From a virus, in IMG/VR virus record IMGVR_UViG_3300017767_001797, positions 1-25,091 of that record: a stretch of 25,091 nt of DNA; one strand, given 5' to 3'. Numbering within the stretch: position 1 is the stretch's first letter; every line of letters starts with the position of its first letter. Below the pieces are notes generated by a model. That model had not been told where the DNA came from. It made no database searches and saw nothing but the letters and a program-made list of their open reading frames with translations. Below are positions 14,300 through 21,526 of the stretch, piece by piece. The position numbers and the translations under genes are program-made.

Positions 14300-14464
14300 C
14301 TATTGTTTCGCTTTGCCGATATTTAAAGCCATGACTTCAATTATCTTATATAGCTTTGCAATCATTGCATCGTCTTTTGGTGTTGGTGTTAAAGAACAGA
14401 TTATAGAAGCTGCACAAACAACCCCAGTAACTATTCCAACCAAGTCTCCTATCATTCCTAACAT
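14300..14464 (-). CDS. Small membrane protein, holin candidate
   Basis: This 54-residue protein has one hydrophobic segment (residues 2-24, LGMIGDLVGIVTGVVCAASIICS), a TPTPKDD turn (26-32), and an amphipathic C-terminal helix. A strong ribosome site (AAGGAGG) lies five bases before the ATG. Its stop shares its position with the start region of the nuclease gene. Small proteins with a TPTPKDD turn recur beside phage lysozymes, and its place between spanins and endolysin makes a holin the obvious candidate. One transmembrane segment alone does not prove it. Confidence 0.65.
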   Translation of the reverse strand: MLGMIGDLVGIVTGVVCAASIICSLTPTPKDDAMIAKLYKIIEVMALNIGKAKQ

Positions 14465-14503
14465 AGTTTCCTCCTTGTTAAAAAATTAGTCTAGCCGAAT
14501 TTA

Positions 14504-14890
14504 CTACTTTTTTCCAGAATCCTCTTCAGTTTCTTTTTTGTCATATTCTCTGTAATACTTAACTACAGATAATATATTGTTTGTATATCTAGTAATTTCT
14601 GCCATGTTTGTAGATAAATTTTCGTATTGTTGGGTAGTTAATGCGTAATAAGGTTTTGCAGGTGCTTTGCCTTCTTTTACTAAGTCTAAGTACTCTTGCA
14701 TTAGTTCTGGTGTAAGTATTTCAAACTTCACATCTACTAATTGCATTTCTAAAGGTAATGGTGGGTGGTACATTGGTGGTACTTCTGCAATAGTCCTAAC
14801 CTCTACAGGCTTTGCTTTCGGCAATATACTACACCCACTTATGAGTAAACCTAAAATCAAAAAGCTAATTATTTGTAACTGATTCTTCAT
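14504..14890 (-). CDS. Outer-membrane spanin lipoprotein (Rz1-like)
   Basis: This 128-residue protein has a signal peptide ending in the lipobox LISGC (Cys20), then a Pro-rich stretch (ILPKAKPVEV, VPPMYHPPLPLEM) and a helical region (LTTQQYENLSTNMAEITRYTN) with a charged tail. It is larger than lambda Rz1, but the position (starting inside the end of the Rz-like gene), the lipid anchor and the proline content match an o-spanin. It would join the i-spanin across the periplasm to fuse the membranes at lysis. The ATG at 14890 is preferred; a TTG nine bases earlier would add three residues. Confidence 0.75.
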   Translation of the reverse strand: MKNQLQIISFLILGLLISGCSILPKAKPVEVRTIAEVPPMYHPPLPLEMQLVDVKFEILTPELMQEYLDLVKEGKAPAKPYYALTTQQYENLSTNMAEITRYTNNILSVVKYYREYDKKETEEDSGKK

Positions 14891-15278
14891 TTTTGTCAAA
14901 CATATTAGGGTTAGTTATATTTATAAGGTTATCCATGACTCTGCCACTAGCCTTATTGACCCTAGTTTCAATAAGTTTTGGTTTCATTAGTGCCAAATTG
15001 TTTAAATCATGCCTTGCAAATTTGTTTCTTAATTCTGTTACTGCTCTATTTGCTTCTGCTTTTTCTATTTCTAGAGCATCTAACTGTGCATTATGTCTCT
15101 CTTGATTGGCTAAATACGTTTTAATTGATTCGTTTTGCTCTGTGATTTTGCCCTCTAAGACTATTTGATTGCCTTGCAAGATTGCCATTTGGTTGTGCAA
15201 ATACTTTATGTAAAACGCAGAACCACTTACAGAAGCCAACAACAACCCTCCCAATATCAAACTAAGTTTAAATCCCAT
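14865..15278 (-). CDS. Inner-membrane spanin (Rz-like)
   Basis: This 137-residue protein has an N-terminal membrane segment (residues 5-24) and a periplasmic coiled coil (about 28-95, ILQGNQIVLEGKITEQNESIK, then ERHNAQLDALEIEKAEANRAV). HDLNNLALMKPKLIETRVNKAS follows, a stretch familiar from phage Rz-like proteins. It overlaps the lipoprotein gene by 26 bases and the cyclase by 11. The pair would act after endolysin cuts the wall. This is evidence that the host is Gram-negative. The family is assigned by topology and order rather than sequence search. Confidence 0.78.
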   Translation of the reverse strand: MGFKLSLILGGLLLASVSGSAFYIKYLHNQMAILQGNQIVLEGKITEQNESIKTYLANQERHNAQLDALEIEKAEANRAVTELRNKFARHDLNNLALMKPKLIETRVNKASGRVMDNLINITNPNMFDKNEESVTNN

Positions 15279-17025
15279 ATACTTTTAAAGCCTTTTCTTT
15301 ACCTTTTACTTTAATCTCTTTCACTAAGTGTAAATCATGTTTAGTATTTTTTGCAGTGTTTTCTCCTATTAATAAGTCAACACCAACATCTTTTGTAGCT
15401 GATTCTAACCTAGCAGCAGTATTGACAGAATCGCCAATAGCAGTATAGTCAAACCTAGATGAACTTCCCATATTCCCTATTGTTGATTGCCCTGTGTTTA
15501 TGCCTATTCCTATGGCTATGGTCGGCAATGCTTCCTTTTTAAGTTCTTCATTCAAAGATTTCATATTCTCTACTATTTGTAAAGCACAACTTATAGCTGC
15601 ATCTTCGTGGTTTTCTAGGTCTAAAGGTGCATTAAATATTGCCATGAGTGCATCCCCTATATACTTGTCTACCATTCCTGAATATTGTTGTACTGCTTCT
15701 TGTTGTGCAGTTAGTGCTTTATTCATTATGTATGTTACTTTTTCTGGCGGCATAGACTCTGACATAGATGTAAAACCTCTGACATCTGTGAATAAATAAG
15801 TAGCGTTCCTTTTTTCTCCGCCTAGTACGAGTAACTCAGGATTGTCCTGTAAGCGTTTAATTTGTCTTGGGTCTAAGTAATGCTCAAATTGTTTTTTAAT
15901 TTCTAATCTTAATTTGAATTGTTCCCTGAATCTTAAATAGAAAGCTACCGCACCTGTTATAAATTGTGACAACAAAGTCCATGTTACATCAATCAATATG
16001 CCTTTTTGTATTAGGTAATATCCAGAAGCCGCTGTAATCAACATTAATAACGTAGCTATACTTATACCCAATGTTATCCCAAAACTGCTTAGAACGAGCC
16101 ATATGGCTATCACTGTGATAAAAAGCATAGCAATCTCGGCTGCTAATGCATAATCAGGTACAAATGGACTATTTTCTATTAACAAAGATTCTGACAATGC
16201 TGCTTGTATATAGTGTGGCTCTAACAAACCAACTGGTGTAGCTAATTGCGGCATTACACCTTTTGCTGTTACACCAACAAATACAAATTTATTTTCTACT
16301 TCCATTTCAGACAATGAGGTTTCACGTGGAACAATCCAAGATATCCATTTTCTACCGAAACTATCTGTCTTGACTGGATTTATACCTTTGACTGTTATTT
16401 CCTCTATACCATTATCATTCGTTTTTATAATGTAAGTATCTGCACCAGTCAGAGATTTCAAAACTTGTGTGCCGAAAGAAGCAATCCAACCATCAGGAGA
16501 TTTGTATAACAAAGGTATTCTTCTTACTAAATTATCAACATCCACAGGTGCTGATGCAATTCCTTCTAGTGCATTTAATCCTTTAATATTCTGTACTGTA
16601 CCGCCAGAAAGAAAACCACCTTTTCCTTCTCCTAAAATAACTGTTCCAGTTGTTTTTGGATATATACCATTATTGTTTTCAAACAAAGCTATGACTGAAG
16701 GCGAATAAGACAATGCTTCAGCAAAGTATTTATCACCACCAAACCTGTCTGCATGTGGGAATGCTAGAACCCAACCTACACCCAATGCACCTTTTCTTAG
16801 AAGGTCTATATGTATTTTTGCTAATGTTTCTCTTGGAAAAGGGTAACCACCTGCTGCATCAACATCGGCTTCTGTTATATTTAATATTGCGAAATTTCCA
16901 GAAGGTGCAGGAGTTTCTATTAAATAATCAAATGTTTTGAGTTTTAATATTTCTGTTGGTGTACTTTGGAATATAAGTGGTAGTGATAATACTAACAATA
17001 AACATAAGCCAAATTTATAATTCAT
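15268..17025 (-). CDS. CHASE2-domain class III adenylate cyclase
   Basis: This 585-residue protein has an N-terminal hydrophobic segment (5-19) and a periplasmic CHASE2 sensor (about 25-285, with FPRETLAKIHIDLLRKGALGVGW and FVFVGVTAKGVMPQLATPVG). Three membrane segments follow (about 292-313, 316-337, 342-364), then a linker and a cytoplasmic cyclase (405-580). All catalytic residues are visible: metal ligands D414 (FTDVRGF) and D458 (KYIGDALMAIF), base-binding K454 and T528, and transition-state N535 and R539 (GDSVNTAARLES). Thr at 528 favours ATP, making cAMP. An active membrane cyclase is highly unusual in a phage. It overlaps the FecR gene by ATGA and the spanin by 11 bases, so it is part of the late operon. 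Confidence 0.95.
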   Translation of the reverse strand: MNYKFGLCLLLVLSLPLIFQSTPTEILKLKTFDYLIETPAPSGNFAILNITEADVDAAGGYPFPRETLAKIHIDLLRKGALGVGWVLAFPHADRFGGDKYFAEALSYSPSVIALFENNNGIYPKTTGTVILGEGKGGFLSGGTVQNIKGLNALEGIASAPVDVDNLVRRIPLLYKSPDGWIASFGTQVLKSLTGADTYIIKTNDNGIEEITVKGINPVKTDSFGRKWISWIVPRETSLSEMEVENKFVFVGVTAKGVMPQLATPVGLLEPHYIQAALSESLLIENSPFVPDYALAAEIAMLFITVIAIWLVLSSFGITLGISIATLLMLITAASGYYLIQKGILIDVTWTLLSQFITGAVAFYLRFREQFKLRLEIKKQFEHYLDPRQIKRLQDNPELLVLGGEKRNATYLFTDVRGFTSMSESMPPEKVTYIMNKALTAQQEAVQQYSGMVDKYIGDALMAIFNAPLDLENHEDAAISCALQIVENMKSLNEELKKEALPTIAIGIGINTGQSTIGNMGSSSRFDYTAIGDSVNTAARLESATKDVGVDLLIGENTAKNTKHDLHLVKEIKVKGKEKALKVYGI

Positions 17026-18188
17026 GAGCTTTGTTTAATTGTTATAGTGGAATCTCCACCACCATTAATCTTAACTACATTTGAGACACCATCTTGCACA
17101 ATAATTAATGTATATGAGCCGCTACCATCTAAATCTAATTGCATAGAATCTGATACTTGTCGTCTAAGTGATATTTGTTGTCCTGTTATAATTGTAGTTA
17201 TTTGCGTGTCTGTATCTTTGCCAATATTAGTGCCTGATATTTTAATACCAGTCGCCTGTAAGTTTAGTTCATCTTCGTCCTCACCTATTGCTAAGGCATC
17301 TAAGATATTTAGTAAATCTTCTAGGAAATTCACATCTAAATAATTTATATCTAACTCGGTAAACTGTAATTCATTTCTATTGTCTAAAAAATCTTCTGCT
17401 AAAAAATCAATGTCTAAGTCATTGAAGTCCAAATAGTCTGCAGACTTTGTTTGTTGGCTTTCTTCAGCATAAGATACATTTTGTTTAGGTGGATTCACAA
17501 TCAACATATTGTCTATAAATTCTAGGGTAAGGTCTAAAATAACAGGTTTACTAGGCATATTCGTAAACAGTGTAGCTGTAGTGGATTCATAAGGTTTGTT
17601 CAATGTTACGCTTCCCATACCAGTAGATACTATAATTTCACCACTAGAAAGACCATTGATATCAGGTAGCAAAATAATAAGACTTCTTCCGAACTCGTCT
17701 ACAGTACAAGTAAAATCTGTACCACGAATAGCTATATTTGCAGTTGGTGTTTGCAAAGTAATGTTTTTTTTGTCTATCTTATTAAGACTGCCTGTAATGA
17801 ATCTAGCAGTACCACTAGCAAACTTGAGTGCCATTTTAGATTTAGAAGGATTAGGGTCATAGATGTATTCATCTATTATCAAAGAAGAATGTTCGGTTAG
17901 TTTTACTTGTGATTCATCTAAAAATTCAATAGCAATACGTCCATTAGATGTCCTTACATCATCAAGACTTTGTATAGGAAATTTTATTGTCGGGTCATAT
18001 TCATCATCTCTGATGACTTTTGTATAACCGCTTAACTCTTTAACTTCTCCAATATCAGCAACCGACTGCTGTGCCTTGATCGTTTTGGTTGATACACACA
18101 ACGCCAGAACTACCAGTACTTTCCACTTTAAGCCAGTCGTTATCAAGTGTACTAGCTTGGTCAATATTGAATGTTCTGCTACCGCCAT
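17022..18188 (-). CDS. Secreted FecR-domain protein
   Basis: From the ATG at 18188 the product is 388 residues. It has a signal peptide (about 20-39, GLKWKVLVVLALCVSTKTIKA) and a FecR domain (about 75-200) with FLDESQVKLTEHSSLIIDEY, LKFASGTARFITG and LQTPTANIAIRGTDF. A low-complexity Leu/Asp-rich stretch (250-300) follows. The C-terminal 50 residues (MQLDLDGSGSYTLIIVQDG, then SNVVKINGGGDSTITI) resemble a curlin repeat. Such proteins often lie next to CHASE2 cyclases in bacteria, so it may deliver a periplasmic signal. The 5' end overlaps the curlin-like gene by up to 134 bases in another frame. TTG starts at 18164 or 18146 would give a shorter signal peptide; none has a clear ribosome site. 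Confidence 0.85.
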   Translation of the reverse strand: MAVAEHSILTKLVHLITTGLKWKVLVVLALCVSTKTIKAQQSVADIGEVKELSGYTKVIRDDEYDPTIKFPIQSLDDVRTSNGRIAIEFLDESQVKLTEHSSLIIDEYIYDPNPSKSKMALKFASGTARFITGSLNKIDKKNITLQTPTANIAIRGTDFTCTVDEFGRSLIILLPDINGLSSGEIIVSTGMGSVTLNKPYESTTATLFTNMPSKPVILDLTLEFIDNMLIVNPPKQNVSYAEESQQTKSADYLDFNDLDIDFLAEDFLDNRNELQFTELDINYLDVNFLEDLLNILDALAIGEDEDELNLQATGIKISGTNIGKDTDTQITTIITGQQISLRRQVSDSMQLDLDGSGSYTLIIVQDGVSNVVKINGGGDSTITIKQSS

Positions 18189-18765
18189 CGTGCGTAAGGT
18201 GGAAATATCCGCCTGCATATCCATCTCCATTATAAGTTACTGTGTTATCACTACCATCTAAACTCATATAGTTTGTTGCACCATCTACATCAATAGCTGC
18301 AGTTATGCTGTTATTACTACCTTGTATAATCCAATCAAGGTCTAACTGACTCGCCAAAGCAGATGTTGCATGATTTAGTGTAAAGACATTTGAGCCACCT
18401 GTCACATCAACATTAACATTTGAGCCATCAGCACCAAACGCATTTGTTGGGTCTGTCTGCATATTAAATACATTGCTGCTGCCATCAAACTCAAAAAAAC
18501 CTGTGTAATTATCAGCCCAAATATCACCTAAGAATTTATTGGTAGAACCAATCATATTTATATCAAGCGTCATACTAGCACCATCTAAATCTAGTGCAGT
18601 CATAGAACCTGCAGTAGAACCAGTACCACCTATGATGTTACCAGAACCCATTTGCTCTATATCAGCATTAAAAGTCGCACCTGACTGATTTATATACACT
18701 TCATTATCTGCTGCATAAACGATTGTGCCTAACAACAGAGCTATTACTGTTAATAATTTATTCAT
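18055..18765 (-). CDS. Curlin-like secreted repeat protein
   Basis: This 236-residue protein has a clear signal peptide (1-18, cleaved after IVYA) and no further membrane segment. The mature part begins NEVYINQSGATFNADIEQMG, which fits the curlin pattern Q-x-G-x-x-N-x-A-x-x-x-Q. About eight further strands follow with a recurring G-S-x-N core (GSGNIIGG, GSTNKFLG, GSSNVFNM, GSNVNVDV, GSNVFTLN, GSNNSITA, GSDNTVTY). It is rich in Gly, Ser, Asn and Asp and nearly free of Lys, as expected for a beta-solenoid amyloid subunit. Cys224 and Cys236 could form a disulfide. TTGGAG lies nine bases before ATG. It would be exported through the CsgG pore encoded just upstream. Confidence 0.78.
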   Translation of the reverse strand: MNKLLTVIALLLGTIVYAADNEVYINQSGATFNADIEQMGSGNIIGGTGSTAGSMTALDLDGASMTLDINMIGSTNKFLGDIWADNYTGFFEFDGSSNVFNMQTDPTNAFGADGSNVNVDVTGGSNVFTLNHATSALASQLDLDWIIQGSNNSITAAIDVDGATNYMSLDGSDNTVTYNGDGYAGGYFHLTHDGGSRTFNIDQASTLDNDWLKVESTGSSGVVCINQNDQGTAVGC

Positions 18766-19564
18766 CTTTTATACTCCAATGATTTGCTTGAACTCCTTTC
18801 TCAAGAGTTTTCAGAACTGCAGTTTCTATAGCTGCTTGGAGTGCAATATTGACTGATTCGTTTTCGGTCATACCATTCTCTATCTCTACTAACTCTGTGT
18901 CATTAGCCACAAATCTAAATATGTCTTGGCTTATCCCATAACTCAAAATAGTTTTGGAGACCAAGACTTCAATTAAAATGCGACCAGTAGATACTGATAC
19001 TGTGCGTAAAGAAACTATTACTGTATCTTCTCGGTATTCTTTACTGGCTCCAATGCCTAAATACCTCGCACCATAACCGCCTGATTTAACATTGCTCTCA
19101 TATCCTACAACACTTCCTTCCATGAGTAAACCTGCAAATAACAAAGGTGGCAACTTATCTTCATCTTTGAATTTCTCCCTAGCTGACCTAATAATCTGCC
19201 TTTCTTTGCTCAAATTATCTAATCCTGTACGTTCTACCACATCAAAAAAACTACATTTGTTCTGTGATGCGTGTTGTAAGGCTCTAATTAAGTAAATATG
19301 AGGTGCTTGTGTTACAGCAGTACTAAAGGTTGCAAAATTACTATTTCCTCGTCTTTGCCCTGTTTGGTCAGTAAATGCGGTAGGATAAACTGCTATAGTC
19401 GGCTTTCTAGTAGGGCATGAAAAATCAGCTAATTCTTTTACAACTAACTCTCCTACTTCTGCTTTTTTTATTATAGGTACTTCTTGTAAGTAACCACTTG
19501 TAGCACAACTAGAAAGTAAAACTACCGATAGGCAAAGTGATAACAGTCGTACCACCTTCGGCAT
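18758..19564 (-). CDS. csgG: CsgG-like curli secretion pore lipoprotein
   Basis: This 268-residue protein is a clear CsgG homologue. The lipobox LLSSC places the lipid on Cys20. Then come PTIAVYPTAFTDQTGQ (56-70), FSTAVTQAP, LSKERQIIRSARE (118-130), MEGSVVGYESNVKSGG (148-163) with GARYLGIGAS (165-174), and LVSKTILSYG (201-210). In E. coli, nine CsgG subunits form the outer-membrane channel that exports CsgA and CsgB. By eye, the Phe of the E. coli constriction (Phe56) is kept as F80, while Asn55 appears as Thr79. The start is uncertain: ATG at 19594 or TTG at 19609 would extend it. It overlaps csgF by 56 bases or more. Confidence 0.95.
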   Translation of the reverse strand: MPKVVRLLSLCLSVVLLSSCATSGYLQEVPIIKKAEVGELVVKELADFSCPTRKPTIAVYPTAFTDQTGQRRGNSNFATFSTAVTQAPHIYLIRALQHASQNKCSFFDVVERTGLDNLSKERQIIRSAREKFKDEDKLPPLLFAGLLMEGSVVGYESNVKSGGYGARYLGIGASKEYREDTVIVSLRTVSVSTGRILIEVLVSKTILSYGISQDIFRFVANDTELVEIENGMTENESVNIALQAAIETAVLKTLEKGVQANHWSIKDE

Positions 19565-20045
19565 CAGTAATCGTAAGCGTAATGAAATCTCCATCAGTTG
19601 AGTATTCAATCGTATTTCCTTCCAATGTTATAGTTCCGCTCTCACTAGAGGTTTCACCAAACAGGTTTTCAACTAACTGTCTAGATAGCTGTGCATATAT
19701 TCTACTCTCAAGATTACGAATAAATCTAGCTAAAGTAGTATTTTCTGCTTCTCGCTTTAATTCTTCTTTATATGCTTCTATTTCTTCTTTGATAGCCTTT
19801 TTTCTATTGAATTGTTGATTTTCTATAGTCAGATAATGACTAGAAGTGCCGACACCTGAAAAACTAGGACTTTTGAATTTGAAAACCATTTCGTCAGCTT
19901 CTAAATTAGTTGCGAAGATTCCGCCAAGCAAAAAAATCCCTACAGCTACAGCAAACCAAACAATTTTTTGTTTACTAGCTTCTTCTTTTCTTCGTCTGAG
20001 TTCCGCTTTGCTCGGACGTCCTCTTTTTTTCTTTAGTTCCGCCAT
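19509..20045 (-). CDS. csgF: CsgF-like protein with membrane anchor
   Basis: The C-terminal 125 residues of this 178-residue protein match CsgF: MVFKFKSPSFSGVG (53-66), YLTIENQQFNRK, then RIYAQLSRQLVENLFG (115-130) and DFITLTITDAEGGTTVITL (153-171). In E. coli, CsgF caps the CsgG channel and couples nucleation to export. Here the usual cleaved signal is replaced by a strongly basic lead (KKKRGRPSKAELRRRKEE, 5-22) with an AT-hook core RGRP, then one membrane segment (28-46). The protein may be an inner-membrane-anchored form, or the segment may be cleaved near residue 50. It overlaps the upstream gene by 71 bases. GAGGAG lies 13 bases before ATG. Confidence 0.88.
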   Translation of the reverse strand: MAELKKKRGRPSKAELRRRKEEASKQKIVWFAVAVGIFLLGGIFATNLEADEMVFKFKSPSFSGVGTSSHYLTIENQQFNRKKAIKEEIEAYKEELKREAENTTLARFIRNLESRIYAQLSRQLVENLFGETSSESGTITLEGNTIEYSTDGDFITLTITDAEGGTTVITLPIGSFTF

Positions 20046-20286
20046 TGTTCAACTTATTCTCCTCTTTCAATTCAAGAACAGTATTTACTTTCTGTTGTAA
20101 TCGTATCATATCTTGGTCTAAAAGACGTAATTGGTCAGTTAATCTAATTATAGTGCCTTTCATTTCTTGTATAGCAGGGTCTATTATGTTGGTAATAGTC
20201 TGCCACACAAAATAAACAAAATATCCTAAACCAACAACCATAACTACAGGAAAACCAAAATCTGCTATTAGCTGAACAACGTCCAT
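19975..20286 (-). CDS. Small membrane protein with coiled coil
   Basis: This 103-residue protein has one N-terminal membrane segment (residues 5-31, QLIADFGFPVVMVVGLGYFVYF), a heptad-like coil (36-75, IIRLTDQLRLLDQDMIRLQQ) and a Lys/Arg-rich tail (residues 84-103, GGTKEKKRTSEQSGTQTKKRRS in part). It resembles the next gene upstream and belongs to a general BhlA/UviB-like class sometimes implicated in host lysis. Its basic tail is encoded over the basic start of csgF, in another frame. Holin-like or virion-associated roles are possible; neither is shown. Confidence 0.65.
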   Translation of the reverse strand: MDVVQLIADFGFPVVMVVGLGYFVYFVWQTITNIIDPAIQEMKGTIIRLTDQLRLLDQDMIRLQQKVNTVLELKEENKLNNGGTKEKKRTSEQSGTQTKKRRS

Positions 20287-20582
20287 TAATCCCTTCTAGC
20301 ATCAATTTTGCCATCTTCAACAAAGTTTTCTGCTCTTGCAATCCTAGCTAAATCTGGACTCAAATCTAATGCACTAGAAACTGAAACATCTATTCTAATT
20401 ATGTCGTTATTCATAATTGATGCTCTTGTTATCAACATTTTAGTTATACCCTGAATAGTTTTTATCTCAGCTACTAATCCATCCATTAGCTGCTTCATCA
20501 CTAAGAATATAAAGTAAGCCATTACTAATGCACCTGCTATCGGCAATCCAACCTTTTCTATAAGGTCAAATACTTCCATCAA
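20286..20582 (-). CDS. Small membrane protein, paralogue of its neighbour
   Basis: This 98-residue protein shares the same plan as the gene downstream: D-L/x-I-x-K-V/F-G-x-P at the start, one long membrane segment (about 8-30, VGLPIAGALVMAYFIFLVM), then a helical region (residues 38-75). DLSPDLARIARAENFVEDGK follows and is not shared. The two genes meet at a single base, suggesting a tandem duplication that has diverged. BhlA/UviB-like holins have similar size and topology. No closer assignment is possible by eye. Confidence 0.65.
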   Translation of the reverse strand: MMEVFDLIEKVGLPIAGALVMAYFIFLVMKQLMDGLVAEIKTIQGITKMLITRASIMNNDIIRIDVSVSSALDLSPDLARIARAENFVEDGKIDARRD

Positions 20583-20926
20583 TCTTCGCCTTTGAACTTC
20601 TTACTTTGTCCTGATGTTCCTGCATAAATACCAAACACAGCTGCCATTGCACCGACAACGATAGAAACTAAGGCAGACTGCTCTAGGTTTGGTTCTGGCA
20701 ATTCCATAAACCAAATCACAACTTTATACAAAAGCACTATATAAACACTTACGAATATCCTTGGAAATATTCTCCATGCATCTATGGTTTTTGCTAAATG
20801 CACCCATTTTGCATAAGGATTTTCGCCTAAATTGTGAGGTGTAACATCTATATCTAATTCAAGTTTTTTCTTGATTGGTTCTTTGTCAGTTATAACACCT
20901 TCTGCTATTACTTTTTCTTCATTCAT
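20579..20926 (-). CDS. Two-span membrane protein (marine phage type)
   Basis: This 115-residue protein has a polar N-terminal 45 residues, then two membrane segments (about 54-75, IFPRIFVSVYIVLLYKVVIWF; about 86-105, ALVSIVVGAMAAVFGIYAG). The block KTIDAWRIFPR before the first segment is a stretch I recall in many marine phage hypothetical proteins. Its function is not established. Location between tail and lysis genes makes a holin or membrane-active role plausible. It overlaps both neighbours by 4 to 8 bases. Confidence 0.7.
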   Translation of the reverse strand: MNEEKVIAEGVITDKEPIKKKLELDIDVTPHNLGENPYAKWVHLAKTIDAWRIFPRIFVSVYIVLLYKVVIWFMELPEPNLEQSALVSIVVGAMAAVFGIYAGTSGQSKKFKGED

Positions 20927-21140
20927 AAATCATTACTCCTACATCTTCGTATCTAAATTCCAACAATTGATTATAGTATTCTTTTGCTTCTTGAATAGTC
21001 ATAACTCTTTCGCTTCTTGTTTCCTCACCATGTGGTCCTTGCAATAGTTCTAACACTACAATATGACCGCTTTCTGGCAAGGAGAAATTAACAAAGTGAC
21101 CTTCGTGTGTAAGACATCCACATAAATCTTCTGCAATCAT
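20919..21140 (-). CDS. Small hypothetical late protein
   Basis: This 73-residue acidic protein has two early cysteines (LCGCLTHEGHFVNF, residues 6-19) and His residues in a spacing that could bind a metal, followed by MTIQEAKEYYNQLLEFRYEDVG, a likely helix. No family is recognised. It shares one base with the tail-assembly gene upstream and overlaps the next gene by eight bases, so it is translated as part of the late operon. Confidence 0.6.
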   Translation of the reverse strand: MIAEDLCGCLTHEGHFVNFSLPESGHIVVLELLQGPHGEETRSERVMTIQEAKEYYNQLLEFRYEDVGVMIYE

Positions 21141-21526
21141 TAGCTTGGTTGTGTTGGAAAGGTTGTGTTTTCTACTGTGTTGCTCTCGCTATCAGTATAA
21201 GAAGCCATCATATCTCTCAAGGCTTGACGATAGGTTGCCCATTCTGCTTTCTTGCTATCTGTTAAAGCTGAGTCAGGCATTTGTGTCCAATCTGATTGAG
21301 CTAAAAGCGTGTTTCTTTTACTTCGGACAAGAAAAGTATTAGAGTTTGATATATAAGGGATTGCATAGTCTACAACTTGTGTACCATTCCATTTTTTATG
21401 AAATATAGTATAAGTGCCTTCTACATATCCAAGCGTATTTGGTAAAATAATTTCATCCAGACTAACTACAGAACGATTTTGTATAATCTGTCCTGTTGAC
21501 TTGTTGTATATAGAAACTGCTATCAT
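21140..21526 (-). CDS. Tail fibre assembly-like protein
   Basis: This 128-residue protein ends in a block typical of phage tail-fibre assembly chaperones: LLAQSDWTQMPDSALTDSKK (about 74-93), followed by AEWATYRQALRDMM (94-107). The N-terminal half is beta-rich (IYNKSTGQIIQNRSVVS). Such chaperones help fold or trimerise the fibre made by the gene before them, here the tail-tip protein. The start at 21526 overlaps the tip-gene stop as ATGA and is preferred over 21595, which would reach far into it. Confidence 0.75.
   Translation of the reverse strand: MIAVSIYNKSTGQIIQNRSVVSLDEIILPNTLGYVEGTYTIFHKKWNGTQVVDYAIPYISNSNTFLVRSKRNTLLAQSDWTQMPDSALTDSKKAEWATYRQALRDMMASYTDSESNTVENTTFPTQPS

Noticed and set aside
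14022-14489. Plus-strand 155-residue frame over the nuclease and small membrane protein
   Set aside because: The opposite strand holds an unmistakable SNase domain and a small gene with an excellent ribosome site.
19509-20045. DNA-binding regulator based on the AT-hook-like start
   Set aside because: The rest of the protein matches CsgF and a membrane segment follows directly, so regulation of transcription is not the main reading.
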